Assembly (NCBI GenBank): GCA_001642005.1
Contig: LWCA01000217.1
Span: 1 to 39,275, forward strand
Length of the DNA: 39,275 nt
From: Intoshia linei
Taxonomy: Eukaryota > Orthonectida > Rhopaluridae
Direction: 5' to 3'
The notes beneath the pieces were generated by a model. That model made no database searches, was not told where the DNA came from, and was given only the letters and a program-made list of their open reading frames with translations. A program made the position numbers and the translations under genes. Every line of letters begins with the position of its first letter. Position 1 is the first letter of the stretch. Shown in pieces: positions 19,492 to 34,400 of this stretch.

Positions 19492-22400
19492 ATGTTTTTA
19501 TCAAAAATAATAATTTCTATATTTTTGTTAATTATCAATGTAAATCATTATAGAGCCGATAATCAATCCAAAATAATATGGAAACAAAATTTATCACCCG
19601 TGGTTTTGTCTTCAAATCTGTTTATAGCCAAACATGAAACCCTGGTTATTAAACCTGGAGTCGTTATAAAATCTCACACAGGAGTGTCTATTATCGTCAA
19701 TGGCACTCTTATCGCGGAGGTATTATATTATAGTAATTTTCTATAGTTTTATAGGGCACAAGGAAAAATCCAATTATTTTTACGAATTATGCTGATAGTA
19801 TTCAACCAAAACAATCTTTGTTTAGATTAACTGACGGTGATAATGTTAATCGAGGAAATTTTGAAATTTTTATCCAGTCTAAATGGCGTGTGGTTTGTAC
19901 AAATATTTTCAAAAAGTATATTTATAATAATTATTTCAATACATGTCACATCTGTAATACATTGTGTAAAACAGGCGTGTCGTACTTGAAATTATAGGAT
20001 GAATGTTTATATTTTTAATTGTAATTCAAACATTCACATTTGTCCAAACCAGAGGTTCCCAAACTGATTTAGTATACACACGGTTTTTTTCAACAATTCC
20101 TTGAAAAAATGTTCGACTACGTTGTATACTTAGTATTAGGCATAGTCAGAAATACTAATATAAAACGAGCAAATCATGTGAAAGTAAATTCGTTACTATT
20201 AAATTACTTACATTTGTAAAAACTTATTGGGAAACCTTCATTGTTCTATTTTAGGAGCATCGGTTTTATTTAATTATTTTATTAAAATTTATGACGGAGC
20301 CAAGTTTCTAGTCATTTCAAAAGCTTTAAATTTCAAATTGAAAATGGAACAAAAAATTAGTCAATATTCATTATTGTATGAAACATCAACCAAGGGATAA
20401 AAAATATTAATTTTTCACATGGATAATAAATAATATAGAATTTTTATTGATCTGATAAAATATGTTGTAAACAATTAATAAGGTACTGTAAACAATACCT
20501 GAAAAACATGTTTCATTTTGGGAACATTGACGGGTTAAAGGTTAATATTAATAGTTCATCAAGTTTATCATCTCGCAAAAATAGGGTACTCCATGTCTTT
20601 TGACCATCATTCGTTCCCTAAATGTAATGATTCATTAAAAATTGTGATTATTATTAATTTTTTCGGGGTCTACCGGTTTTATGTAATATCATCTTAGGGG
20701 ACTACAGCTAAAAAAGGTTGAGAATGCCTAGTATACTACATACATTAGGGCAGTGATGGCAACCAAATCAAATGTGGTGTGTTAATTTAGAGATTTTATT
20801 TGAAAATTATTTTCTTGTGTTTATTATAAAAAAAATGTTACTCAGCCCTCCAATTGAAACAAAATCTAAATTTCCTATATACGTATAGATTCAGACACTA
20901 TTCAGATTGACATTTTTGTGTGTGTTAACAGAATACAACTGTACCATCTGTAATTATTTTTTAATTCTAGGGCTGTTTTCATTTAAAAAAAGAAGGTAAT
21001 TTGAGGTTTTGGCCCTGAAGATATATTTTTTTAAATTCTCGAATTTGATTTTAGAAAAAAAATAATTGGGCTTTTGGACCCGTAAGATGTGAGTTTGAGA
21101 GGTTGAAATTTATCTTACTTATACACGAAAAAACTGTAATAGAAATGTGGACTTTATAAAATTCTATGACTGGTAGTTATTGACATAAACGATAACACAT
21201 ATATAACTTATATAAGTGAGGATATACATAATAATATTAAATATCATAACTCAGGGTTTCTCAACTGCCGGTCCGTGAACCAGTTCTGGTCCGTGATAAA
21301 TTTTTACTAATTAGAAGTCAATTTATTACGTTTTTTATCTATTTTTTTGTAAAGTTGCTTAGTAATTTCACTTTAATGGTCCGCTATAAATTTTATAACT
21401 TATTACCGGTCCACAGTGAAAAAAGTGTGTGAACCCCTGTCATAACTATTTTGTTTGTTAAATTTGAAATATCGAGTCAAGAGCCTTTAATAAGTTGTTA
21501 GGATTATGCGGCACTATGCGTAGTTTTTGAGAAAAAATTTTAGGGGCCAATTTTTCATTTTCGGGTAACTGCTAGCAGGTACGTTTGCCTCTGTATGTAA
21601 ATATGATACTTATCATAAGTAGGTAGTACCGAATCGGTACTATCGATAGTCATCAATAGCGGACTGTAGTTTTGATGATCACGGATTAATAATAATAAAT
21701 TAATAGAAATCATGTCATTATTTTTTCTAGCTGGACTAGTATAGTGTCAAATGTCGTGTGCAATTCGATGGGGTATTCGGAAGGCTTTTTTTATCATTCC
21801 AGAATTTTCAATATTTATGACACAAAAAGACCAAATATAAACCTCCTATACAGCCCAAAATGCTTAGGGACTGAAAATAGTTTGTTTGAATGTCAACATT
21901 TTAATCAATCTGTACATTATCGAAACGATGTCTGTGGTAATTTTTAACATGTTCATTTTTTTATTCAATTGTCTAGACCTTTGTCTAATTTTGAGTATAA
22001 TTTTTTCTTAAAATTGATAATAGTGTATTCAATGTATATATTATATTTATGATTATTATAATTAATTGTTATCTTAGTAAACAAAAGAATAGTTGGAATA
22101 GAATGCAAGAATAAAGTATACACTTCATTAAAAAACCCCAAACCACCGACATATTGGGGAGGATTTAAATTTTTTAACAGTACCTTATTGAAAAAATATC
22201 ATCCACACGTATCGCATGATTTTACAACGTCAGCCTACACAAACCCTTTATACTTTGCATCAGCTTCAATATTAAAAAATGTAATAATTTTAAATGCAGG
22301 TATAAATTTTTGGAACGATAGAACTGCAAGTATTGAATGTAGTCCGAGTATCCCAAAAATTGAAAACGTACTAATTGAAAATTCTGCTGGAATTGGCTTA

Positions 22401-25400
22401 AAATCACAAGATATCATATTACCAATCTCAATCAATAACTTGACTGTAAAAAATTCATTCCAGCATGGTGTATATATAAAAAGTCGACTAGGTTTGATTT
22501 CTATATCAAACAGTACTTTTAGAGGTAATATTGGAATGGGAATGAAATTAATACTAATTGACCATCGATGGCCAATTCATGATAGTGTAAATTCCATGTG
22601 TTCTAAATCTAGTAGTATCAATCAAATTTACCCGGCAATTTTTGTCGCTGGACCGCCTCCATATGAGAATAACTTGGAAAGCAAACTATCCCGTTATAAT
22701 TGTTCTAGAACTTTGATTACTAGCATTGATAAATTATTGACAATTTCCTTTTTGATGGTCGATATGGATTTAGATACATCAGCGTCAATTACTTTTTTTG
22801 ATGGTACTTCAAATAAATCTCCAATAATTGCTTCATTTTACCTTCACAATAATACCTTACCTAGTGCGATCAACAGCATGTACAATTACATTTATATTGA
22901 ATTTCAATCAAATTATCCTAGTCGACGGGTAGAAAAGTGTCACTGGCTGCCATCTTGTGTTTTAGTTTCATTTTTAGTCACTTCTGATTATTTATTATCA
23001 AAAGACAGCGAAAGATCCAATGCAGGTATAGAAATTGTTTCCAATAATTTTCTGTACAACCAACAGGGTGCTTTGCACGTTCAAAACATGAGAAGTGTTA
23101 CTTTTATTAAAAACAACTCCTTTAATTATAATTCCGGGTATTCAAATTTGAAATTGGATGCCGGTGCAGGTAGAATTATTGTTGAAAAGAACCAATTTCA
23201 CAATAATTCTGGAAATGCAATGAATATCACTTATGCTGGAGGGGAAACTACTTTATCATTCAACTTTTTTAATGGTAATTCTGGGAGCGGTATAAATATT
23301 ACATTTTCTTCTAATGTTTATTTGGGTTATATGAAACGAATGCCCACTGGAATGGCTCAAAAAACTATTATATATCGTAATCACTTTTCTAGACATGTCG
23401 ATATTCCAGTAAATGTTGGAAATTTTTGTACAGGTGTCCATCAATTGACTATTAACAATACAAAGTTTCAATATAATCATGCTGCAATTAAAGTTGATTC
23501 TTGTTGGCAAAATTCTCCATTTAAAATGTTAAATTTGACAAATGTTGATTTTCGCCGGGATGAAAACAAATTTCAAAAAAAACGTGTACCCGGTTTTGAA
23601 ATGTCAAATACTTTGTTTGAATTATCGAAAATTTTAGGATTTAATCCAATTTATAATAATGTTGCAATTTATCATTATAGGTTTTACAAGTTAATGTGGT
23701 TTCCTTTTATGAATTTTTTAAATATTTCTTTTGTCGGTACTAATTTTGATGCTATCGCTTTTTTTTATAATGTACCTCTTTTTAATTTTACTATTGCTTT
23801 CAACCAATTTGTTAATAATACTAGGTTTGATTTTATTTTTTATTTACTTGCTCCCTTTTTCATTGTTAATGTTTAGATTCCAAAAAATATTCGACCATGC
23901 TTTGACGAATATACAAAACTCTTCAAATAGTAAGTTTTTTTAGTGTCATGAAACCAGTGTTTAGTCAAAATTATACATTTTTTAAAGACTCGGGTATGGT
24001 CCTTGTCGGACGGACAGGAATGTACGGTATAGGGAAATTTTATTGGTCGTGAAAAAATTTTTATAGGTGTAGTCAGTTTGAGCTTTTTCGCAGACGATGT
24101 GGTATCAGATCCTCACTGCTGTTTTAAAGATTTTTTTGTAAGAATGACCAATTATTATTAGAATTAAAAAATGAAATGAGAATATTAAATAGAACAAGAT
24201 CCCATAAAATGTTAAAAATATTCCCTTAAAAACCCTACAAAATTTTAAAAAAAGGATAGTGTACATTTTTGAGTAATCAAGTGATAATGTAAATTTTGAT
24301 GAAACAATACCGTCAACAACAGAGCCGTTTTAAGGCATGGGCTATATGGGCTGTAGGCCAGGGCCACTCATTAAAAAAGACCCCCAAATGAATAAAAGTA
24401 ATTCACATTTATATCTTAAGAAACAGTTTATAAGTTTTGAAATGTGGGAATTCGAATAGCTATAAAGAAAATAGTTAAGTTACTATTTAAGTTACTTTAC
24501 TTTTAGTATTTAAGTTACTAAAAACCTACATAATATCTTTTAATGATTTTATTAATACTCAATAAAATAAGACTCTAAGTCTCTAACCAACAGTATGCCC
24601 TGTCTTCTAAAAAGGGGCCCTAAAATTTTTTTATCGAATTGCTCGAAATAGTTTAATGCTTCGGTTAAAACTTTAAAGGGCCTCCGGCCCTTTTCTTAGC
24701 CCAGAGCCACGAAGTGACTTAAGACGGCTGTGGTCAACAAGTGTACCTAATTCGTCTGAAGATAATTTTAGATTTTTTTACCAAATTGTATTTGGTATAA
24801 TTTGTATTTGTTTTTGCTAAGAATATTATGAATTTAGAAAAAATAAAAAGAGTTTCCAATATAAATCAATAAGATAACCGATTATTTTAATATACTAATA
24901 ATATAGTAAATTAAATAACTTTTCGTCACATTTGTTTTTATTAGATATTAGCTTGACTGTTATGTACTTCGTACAAACAGCATCCTAGCTCTGCCGAGGG
25001 CAAACATTTTTATTCTACCAGAAAAATAAATTCAATAAGAAAATTTAACTTAAAAATCCTACTATTCACTATTATCGATCCTTTAACATTTATCATTCCG
25101 CTAATAGTTTCCGTGATTGCAGGTACTATTGCTTTAAATATGTTGATGTATATATGATAACTAAGATATATTCAAAATATTACTGTGCTAGAACTACCTC
25201 TGAAAATGGGGTTACACGCGTGATTTTATTTGGGTAATCTTTTTCCATCAGTTTTTAATTATTAAAATGATTTAAATACGAATTAAATACAAAATTAAAA
25301 TAAAACAATAATCAAAATTACTAGAAAACCTCCATTGTTCCATTTTGGGAACATTGATTTTTATTAGCTTATTGTACTTATATTGCTTTAGTAATTTTGT

Positions 25401-28400
25401 TTATTTTACTATTAAAGTATAATAAATATGATGGAAAATAATATGTGACCGAGCTAGTGTTGTAGTTGAAAAACATAAGCTTTCAATTTCAAATTGAAAA
25501 TGGGACTGAAAATCTATAAATTTTATTGACTCTCTGAAACACGAACCAATGGATATAAAGTGATAATTTTTTTAGAGGTAATAGACGATACGATGGGTGT
25601 TCGATTAATTTAATTAGATGCATGTAAATAATTAGTAACTCATACTAATGTAGTTTAAATTGTACCGGAAAAACATGTTCCATTTTGGGAACATTGGCAG
25701 GATAAAGGTTAAAGGAGTGGTTCCCAAATTTGTTTCAGGTGGAACCATCATATCACATTACTTTTTACTTTAAAGTGAATTATTCCACTTAATTTTTTAT
25801 TTGTTAACATTTGCGTAAAGAATTTTAAAAACAATTGTTATCCCATTTTTTTAATTTATTAGACGAAGGTGTAGAAGACACACTGTGTATAAATTTTAAA
25901 AATAAAGTAAAAACAGTAGAATCCTTAAAATTGTCATAAATAGCATAAATTCCAGAAAAAATAAAATTGTAAAAACCTATTTTGTCATTTTCAATGTCAA
26001 AATATATATTCAGTACCAATTTAATAAATATTTAAAAATACCAATTATATATCAATAATTAACGAAATCAGCAATTTATAAACATATTTCAGATGAATTT
26101 TACCAATATTGCAAATGATTGTAATAAATATAAAAATCATAATAAAAAAGTTATATTACTTTTAGTAATTCGTTGTTGTAGTTTTAATTTAAATTTTAAC
26201 TAAAATTTTTTGAAAATGATAATTTGAAATTAAAAAATTGCGTAATAATGAAAAAAATTCCGAACAAATGAATTATATAGATTTTCAGCTATACTTCTTT
26301 ATTGAAAATGTGTAGACGTTCAATGCACATTTTTTTTTGAAATTGTAGGATCAATATTTACATTTTCAATTTTAGTTCACTGTTAATCGAAATATTTGAA
26401 AAATATTGGTTGATATAATATTTAAAATTATTTTTCAATTAAAATTATTACCGGGAATCATAGACTTCTAATCTTAATATATTTTTTCATATCATAAATT
26501 TTGGTTGAAATTTGGTCTTTATATATGATGAAATAATCTTTATCAGAACAATCTTCTTTTTTTAATTCTTTGTAGGACCGTTAATTATTTCAAATTTTTT
26601 GTTTTAATAAAATAGTTTTGAAATAAAAAAAAATAAATTAATGAGTACTTTTTTGCTGTAGAAGGCGTCACTTATTCAGATTTAAAATTTTTTGTGTATC
26701 TTAACAGGATACAACTGTACCATCTGTATTTTTTTTTAAATTCTAGGGCTGTTTTTATTTAAAAAAAAATGGTAATGTGGAGTTTTGATCGTGAAAATTA
26801 TTTTTTTTAAGGTTTCCAATTATTAAATAATCTTTATGATTTTAAAAGTTATCCCAGAATTTATATTTAAAAATATTTTAGGATGTTTCATTTTTAAAAC
26901 AAAGGGTAATTTGTGGTTTTGACCATGAAGGTATACGTTTCTGAGATTGACATTAACGACCATGTTAATGCTTAACTCAGGGTTTCTTAACCTTTTTTAC
27001 TGCGCGGAACCCTTATGAAATTTCAAAAAATCGCGGCACCTAAAAGCATGATCAAAAATTTTTTTTTCATGTCGCATATATAAAACAATTTGATTTTTAA
27101 TTAAAAAATTACGCTACTAATATAGACAACATAAATTTTTTTTCCTTCTCAATGAGAAATTTGGGCCTGATATTTTTTACAGAGATTTTTAATTATTAGT
27201 CGTGTTTTTGAGAAACATAGACAAAGTTCTTCTTTTTCTACCGACAGCAGCTTTTCCCGTTTCTTATGCTTAATTGCTGTCAATGCAGAAAATGCCAATT
27301 CACACAAGTGGGATGTTGAAAATTGTATTAGAATTTTAAACATCATTTTTCAGATTCTCATACTCACAACGTATAATACTTTTATTAAAACTTATTTGAT
27401 TTAAATTTGAGAAATGATGTTGTTTCATTGCATACAACAGTAATTTAGGAAAACTTTAAATTGAAAAATATCGCATTTATATTTCACGGAACCCCTGGGT
27501 ACCGCGTAAAATGGGTTGAGAGCCATTGGCTTAACGGATAAAAACACGTTATGCGAAAAAATGTATTAGAAATTTGGTTTTTTTAAATTCTGCGACTGTC
27601 AATTTTTTCAATAAATGGTTAACATAAATAAACACACACAGACATTCATTTTTATATAAGTAAAGGATTATATACTAAGATTTTATTGTCATGTGTCAAT
27701 ATTCCTGCCTTTATCAAACTTACCATTTTATTTATACATTTTTCAATACTATAAAATTGTACTTTTTAAATGATTGCATTATTTTTTTGATGTACCTCAT
27801 GAAAAAGTCATTATCAACTTTCTTAATCTGATTAAATAGTATCATGGTTCAATTAATTTAATAGATAACATAATTTTATCATTACTCTCAATTTTTGGGC
27901 ACCCTGCCTTTTGGGGCCTTTTTCAAAAAAGGTGTTCAAAACGTGGTTATAGTAGCATTTTTAACTTGTTCACAATTAACTAAGTATAAAAATATAATTA
28001 ATTTAAATTTTAGACATTTTTCCAAACTTTAAAGAAATACCGAAAAATGAAGATATTCCGACCAGTGAATATTTAATATCCCTATCACCATTATACAATG
28101 CCCTATGTTTTATTTCAAACAACACATTTACGAATAATGAAAATGGATTAATAAAAATAGAAAACTCTAATTATTTATACAACTTACGTTATTCTATCCC
28201 AAAATTGTATTTGCGATTACAGGGAAATATATTGAATAAAAATAAAATGAGAACTAAATTTGGTATAAAACTAATACTAGATAGATTTTCCTTCAACCAT
28301 CAATCAGTTTTGGTCAAACACAACATTTTCACAAACAATAACGTACTCTGTAAAAATACAAACAATAAAAAGATGCAAGATTTGTTAAATTTAAAAAATG

Positions 28401-31400
28401 AACTAGTCACTTCAAATGACTCTTATTCAAAATTTCTCGACTCTAACAACAATAAAAATTTTACCTCTCGGGACCTTGATGGATTACTACAAACGATGTA
28501 TAACGCTCAATTTAAAGATTGTGGGTTATTTTTGACAAGTTTTGGTAATATTGTGTTGAAATACAATGTTTTTAATAATTTTGATATAAAATACCAGATT
28601 TTTGGTTACAAAAGATTTAGACAACATTTTTTACATGTTGACGCTACATTAAATTATTGGAACACTGTAATTTATTCAAACATTTCAACTCTTATTTTTG
28701 ATAATCGATACGATGCAGATTTGTTTACAATAAATTACCATCCTGCCTTGAAATATAACGATTTTTCTGGAATGTGGATTACAGATGACTCGAGGAATGA
28801 AATTAATCCATTTATAATAAAAAGGTTTCATTTTAATGGTACACAATGTGCTTTTATTGGAGGTATAATTTTAAAATCTCTGCAATATTTAAAAAATGTC
28901 AAGATTGTTTATGTGTTTAGAGATGTACAAGTGTCGAATTCGTCAAAATTTGTAGTTGATTCGAATGTCGAGTTTTATTTTATGAAAAATACTGGAATTT
29001 ACGTTTATGGGGCAATAGATTTTGATGGCGTCACTTTATTCAAATATCAGAGTGACTGGAAAGGTGTTCATTTAATTTCATCTTCTCGGAGGAGTAATTT
29101 GAAAAATTTAGTAATTGGTGGAGTTGGAGGTGTAGGTTATTTGAATTTGAATTTACCTGCATTGTGGATTAATCATCATCTTCATAGTGTTGCAGAGTGT
29201 AGATTTGAAAATAATAATTTGGCAATTTTTGTTTTTTCTACGGACGGTAATATTAATGAGATTTTTACAAATTTGACTTTTATTGGTAATAATTTTGATA
29301 TTCGTGTTGCGAATCAGCAAAGTGTTGCCATTCAGGGTTGTATTTTTTTCAACAGTAGTAAAATTAGTGTACAATATGGAGCATTGTCCGATTTATGGGA
29401 TCGAATTGACTATTGGAGAGTTTATATGGATTTAATTGTTGGAAGTCATATTTTCGATTTAAAAAATTATTTTTTGTTGGATTTAAACACTTTTGAATGG
29501 TGGAATGGGTTGGATGATGTTTATCAATCTTATCAATTTAATAAAAGGGTTAATATCGATCAAGTTATTGATGCTAATGTTACATTGTACACTTTGGCGC
29601 CCAAAGAGAATATTTTGGTTCGTTTTAATGAAGGAACCGGGAATGGACAATATAATGTTGACGTTTCGAAAAATGTTTTCAATATTTACGGAATAACCTT
29701 AAATACGGTCAAGTTACACACATTGATTGTTGATGTACTAAATTTTAATCATTACAGAAACGAAGTGGCTTTTTTGGTACAAAATTCCACATTTATTGGA
29801 AAAAACCCAAAGTTTTACGTTATTCACGATGAATTTATATCTATATATCCGATGCAATCTCCAGTGTTTACTTTTTATGTAATTTCAAAAAAACCTGTAC
29901 ATGACAATCGTTTATTAGTTTCTATTAAATCTAGGTATATTAATACTAGTATTAATTCTAAGTACCAGACTGGAAAAGGGTTGATTATTAAAAATTGTAC
30001 CTTTCAATATAATAAAAATGCAATCCAAATCAAGATACCTGTTTATTCTACAAATATTTATGGTGTTGGTATTGCCAAGAGTAGAAATTTTTCCTTGATT
30101 TTAGACGGGGTAAATTTTTATGAAAATTGGGACCCTGTTGATATTCAATTTGTGTCAATTTATGATTTATATAGTTTTGTGAAAATTTTGCAACCTAATG
30201 AATCAAAAATTGATCCAATGGATGAAAAAATTACGGGTTTTTTTAGTCACCGCGTTACTTGTCAAATGTATGTTTCAATTTTTTTATGCAAGTTTGTGAA
30301 AAATTCGGAATTGATAAATTTAGATTCTCGTGTAACAAGTAAATTAAATTATGGATATCGTTCAGATTCTGTTAATTTTAAGATTAAAAATTGTACATTT
30401 AATGATAATGTTGGTAAAATTTTGATAAATTTGCCAATATATGATTCTGATGATGGAGTAGTAATGGATAATTATGTTGGTATTATGAATAATTGGTTTT
30501 TGAATAATAATTTTCAGATTATTATTGATGGATTTCACGGGTTAATTGATGTGAATCAAAATTTTTTAAATTTTAATTTACTTTATGTTGAAAAAATGAA
30601 ACGAAAAATTTCACAAAGTTTACAAATTGAAAATAATCCAAATAGATTAAAAGGTTTAATTAGTTTGATGGGTACATTAAAAAGATTCAACATTTTAAGC
30701 AATATTTTTACCAATAATGTTGCTTATCGAATTTTATCACTTTATTATGATAATTGTATGCCATTTGGAGACTATTTTCATGTTTTGATTGAATCAAATA
30801 TAATTGATAATTATTTCTACAAAAACAATGGAAATGAAGAAAAAATTGATAAAAATTTAACTAAATCTGACATTAAGTCAACAATATCGAAAGCTTGGTT
30901 CAAATCTTTAAAAATTGGATGGCGTAGTGTAGATTGTCTAATTTATTTGGAAAAGTATAACAATGTGTCTATAAATGGAAATTTATTTGATAAAAATGGA
31001 TTAAATTTTGATTTAATTGCTTTTAATGAATTTAATGTGGTTTATCCATCTGATGATGAAAATAATTACGGAAAAATTATAGCTACTATGAATTTGTGGC
31101 TTTTTCCAGGTTTCAATCAAGATTCAGTGTCTAAAAATGATTATCAAGAATGGATTTATGGTAGAATTTTAAGTTTTTCTAGGTGTGGTCATAAATTTTA
31201 TAATGTTCAATCTAGTCCGTTTATGACATTTCCAAGTAAAAGTAATGAATACGAATTTTTGAAATGTCATCAATTTCTAGAAAAAATTAAAATTCTTGTA
31301 AACGAAAAGAATACCATCAATTTCACTTCTACTGTGGCTATTTTTGAATTGATTAATAATGTTAAAAAGTATTTATCTATAAATTATATTGATAGTGATG

Positions 31401-34400
31401 AACAGGTCAATAGTTTTGTTCCACATGCGAAAATTTTAGCTGGTACTGTTTGGAAATCTACAATTTTAAAGTACAGAACATTACCATATGTTTTTAAACA
31501 AGATGTCACCGTTATGCCTTTGATTAGTTTGACTATTGAAGCTGGTTGTGAAATAATTTTGGGTCATAATGTTCAAGTTGTGGTTTATGGGTTTCTTATT
31601 GCTGAAGGTACAGAATCTAGGAAAATCATGTTTGATTCTGTTTATTCTGATTCGCAGGATTCAATTTTTTATTATTTTATGAAACTGTATCATTTAAGGA
31701 CAATAGACTTAATTTTACTGCAAGATTATTCCAATACTGAGGAGTATGACGGTGAATCTAATTTAATGGTCAATTATCAAAAGTTTAATAAAATTAACAA
31801 TTCTTGTACATTTTGTCATTTCAATCGAGAAAATTTTACATTTTTCAAGGATTCAAAAGATTCTAGGGATTTAACATTTTTAGAAAATTTTACCTTTAAA
31901 CCAATACGATTAATTGATAAATATTCTGCATTAAATGTGGGGAGAGGATTTTTGCAAATTTATAATAAAACGATTGTTGACTGGACTTTAATGTGTGATC
32001 AAAATTTTGGACTTTTGGAGGCTCGAGTAGTTTGCAGGCAAATGGGTTTTCCTTTTTCACCCTCCATACACGTTTGGCACAATAAATATTGGGATGTTTA
32101 TAGCTTGGGGTATTTATCTTTGCATTTGAAGAACGAAGAATTTTTTCATAGATTATCATATGTTTGTACGGGTTATGAAGAAAATTTAAATGATTGTGAA
32201 AAACATTACAATATTGGATTGAAGCAGTGTATACATAAAAAAAAAATTGTGGTAGTTCAATGTGTACCACCACATGATGTTTCGAAATTTGTGAAAGAGT
32301 TGAAAAAATATCAAAATATGGATTCTGTGGATTTTAAACTAGCAGTAACAGAATTGAAAGGTCGATATTCGACAAATTTGGAGGGTCGTTTGGATAATGA
32401 TGAAAAATTATTAATTGATTATGATAAATTTAATAATTTCGTTCAAAATTGTAATGATGATATTTTTGAATATGTCGGTATCAGATATATTGCTAAACGA
32501 AATGCAAATAAATTTGAAAATTCTTGGGGAAATATTATCATTTTTCCTCCGAATAATGTCAGGTTTGATTTCACAGCGTCATACAATTATCATCGATCTT
32601 TTCTTAAATATGTTATAATTAATAATGCCGGGAAAATGTACAATCAAATTGTTCCATGTATTCAATCTATTCGACAATCTGTTGATTTTAGTGATATGAA
32701 TGTTATTAATTGTTATTCTACTGCAATTGAATCAATTTCTCCCCTTTTACCAATTTTATTAAATTTAATCAAAATACAATATTCTTATTCTTTTTCTCCT
32801 GCCATAAATATTGTTGATATTACTCCAGCCATTTCAAATACTTTATACAAATTTGACGATGCAGTGATTAATCATATACCAAACAACATTTTGCTCGATA
32901 TTGAAGCTAGTTTTGCTTCGCCAGTGTTTATTAACATGTGTTCACCTGAAAGAATTACAGAAATATCTAGTTCTATTATTGCCGTTTTTTCGGGTGGTAA
33001 TTACTATAAAGATTGTTTTCATACTTTTCGAAATTATCAACAGGGTGGTCAGGTTGTAGCAAAATTAATTTTACTTAATTTACCTGCACCCACTATTTAT
33101 TTTCGAAATTGTATAGACTTTTATACGAATGATAAAATGAATGTCACAAATTATTTAACCAGCATTGATTCCAGTTATATGAAGGCCTATCAAAATATTT
33201 TAGTGTATAGTAGACCTCTCAATGACACTTTATCAGTAAGAATCCAAATGCAACCAAAAAGCCCCGATTATGGCTTTATTTTGGAAATTAGCCCAATTGA
33301 AAACAGACGCGCTCAAAATGTTTTTAAAAATACGTATTATGAACACAAGGTTGAGAATTGTACATTTTCGAATAATGGCCAATCTACAGCCTTGGCGTAT
33401 ACTAGTATTGGGTTCATTGGCGCTTCGTTAGCTTTTCGGTACAATGTAGTAAAATATTGTGGAAAGGATTACAATTTTTACAATTCGTCAAATAGAGCTA
33501 TATTACAGTTTAATGTACAGAATGTCGAGAGAATGGAAGTTTGTGGAAATTTTTTTAAAGAAAATTATGGAGGTGGTATAGAAATTAAAACTGACCCTTA
33601 TCAATCTAGAAGTTCTGCGTTAGTAGCAAATATCACTTTTAATAATTGGAAAAGTAATTTAAATGGAATTATTTTATATTTGTATGGATCGACTTATTCA
33701 AATTATTTTATTTATAAAAATTTTGTTAGTTCTAATTATGCTGGATTAATGAGAAATTTAATTTTTATTCGGAATGGAAGTGTCTTATTTAGTCATAATA
33801 TTTTTGCGGGTAATCGCGCGAGGTGTATTGTAAATAGTTCAATTTCTAGACATTCTATTATTAAACAACGTTATATCTGGTCTTCTTTTTATGAAAATGT
33901 TGCCACAGGACCATTCCATACCACCTTTTTTATTGACACTCCACATCACAAAATTAGTAACAATTATTTAGTGAATCGTAAAAACTTTTTCGAGTTGGTC
34001 ACTGTTAATAGAACTCGCTATCGAAATCAGCAATTTCCAGCAATCGTTGCTACGAATAATTATTGGGGAGAATCTTTGGAAAATTTTGTTCAAGGTAGAA
34101 TATGGGATTATGTCGATGACATGTTTTTAATTCAAGTCAAGTATAGGCCATACTTTTATTCAAATACATCTCTTATTGAAGGTCGGTGTATTTTCGGATG
34201 GCGTTTGTTTCAAAATAGGTGTTATACATTTATGGGTGGAGTAGCAAATTATAAGGATGCTCGACAACATTGCAAACATGAAAAGTCTAAATTGGCGGAT
34301 GGTAGAAATTGGAAAACTATTAGCTTTTTTAGGGAACTGTCTGCTACATATACTAGGAAACATGTCTTGTTGTGGACTAGACCTCGCCGTGGAACAGATT

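Noticed and set aside
23877-23943. Possibility that bark ends at the stop near 23876, making two separate genes
   Set aside because: A 52-nt intron (23825-23876), a 53-nt exon and the acceptor at 28013 join both parts in phase, and the joined length and domain order match bark.
25825-26019. Minus-strand 64-codon frame in bark intron 5
   Set aside because: AT-driven frame without codon bias, between transposon fragments.
31896-32273. 125-codon minus-strand frame within bark exon 6
   Set aside because: Antisense shadow of the conserved SRCR-2 coding region; no independent signature.
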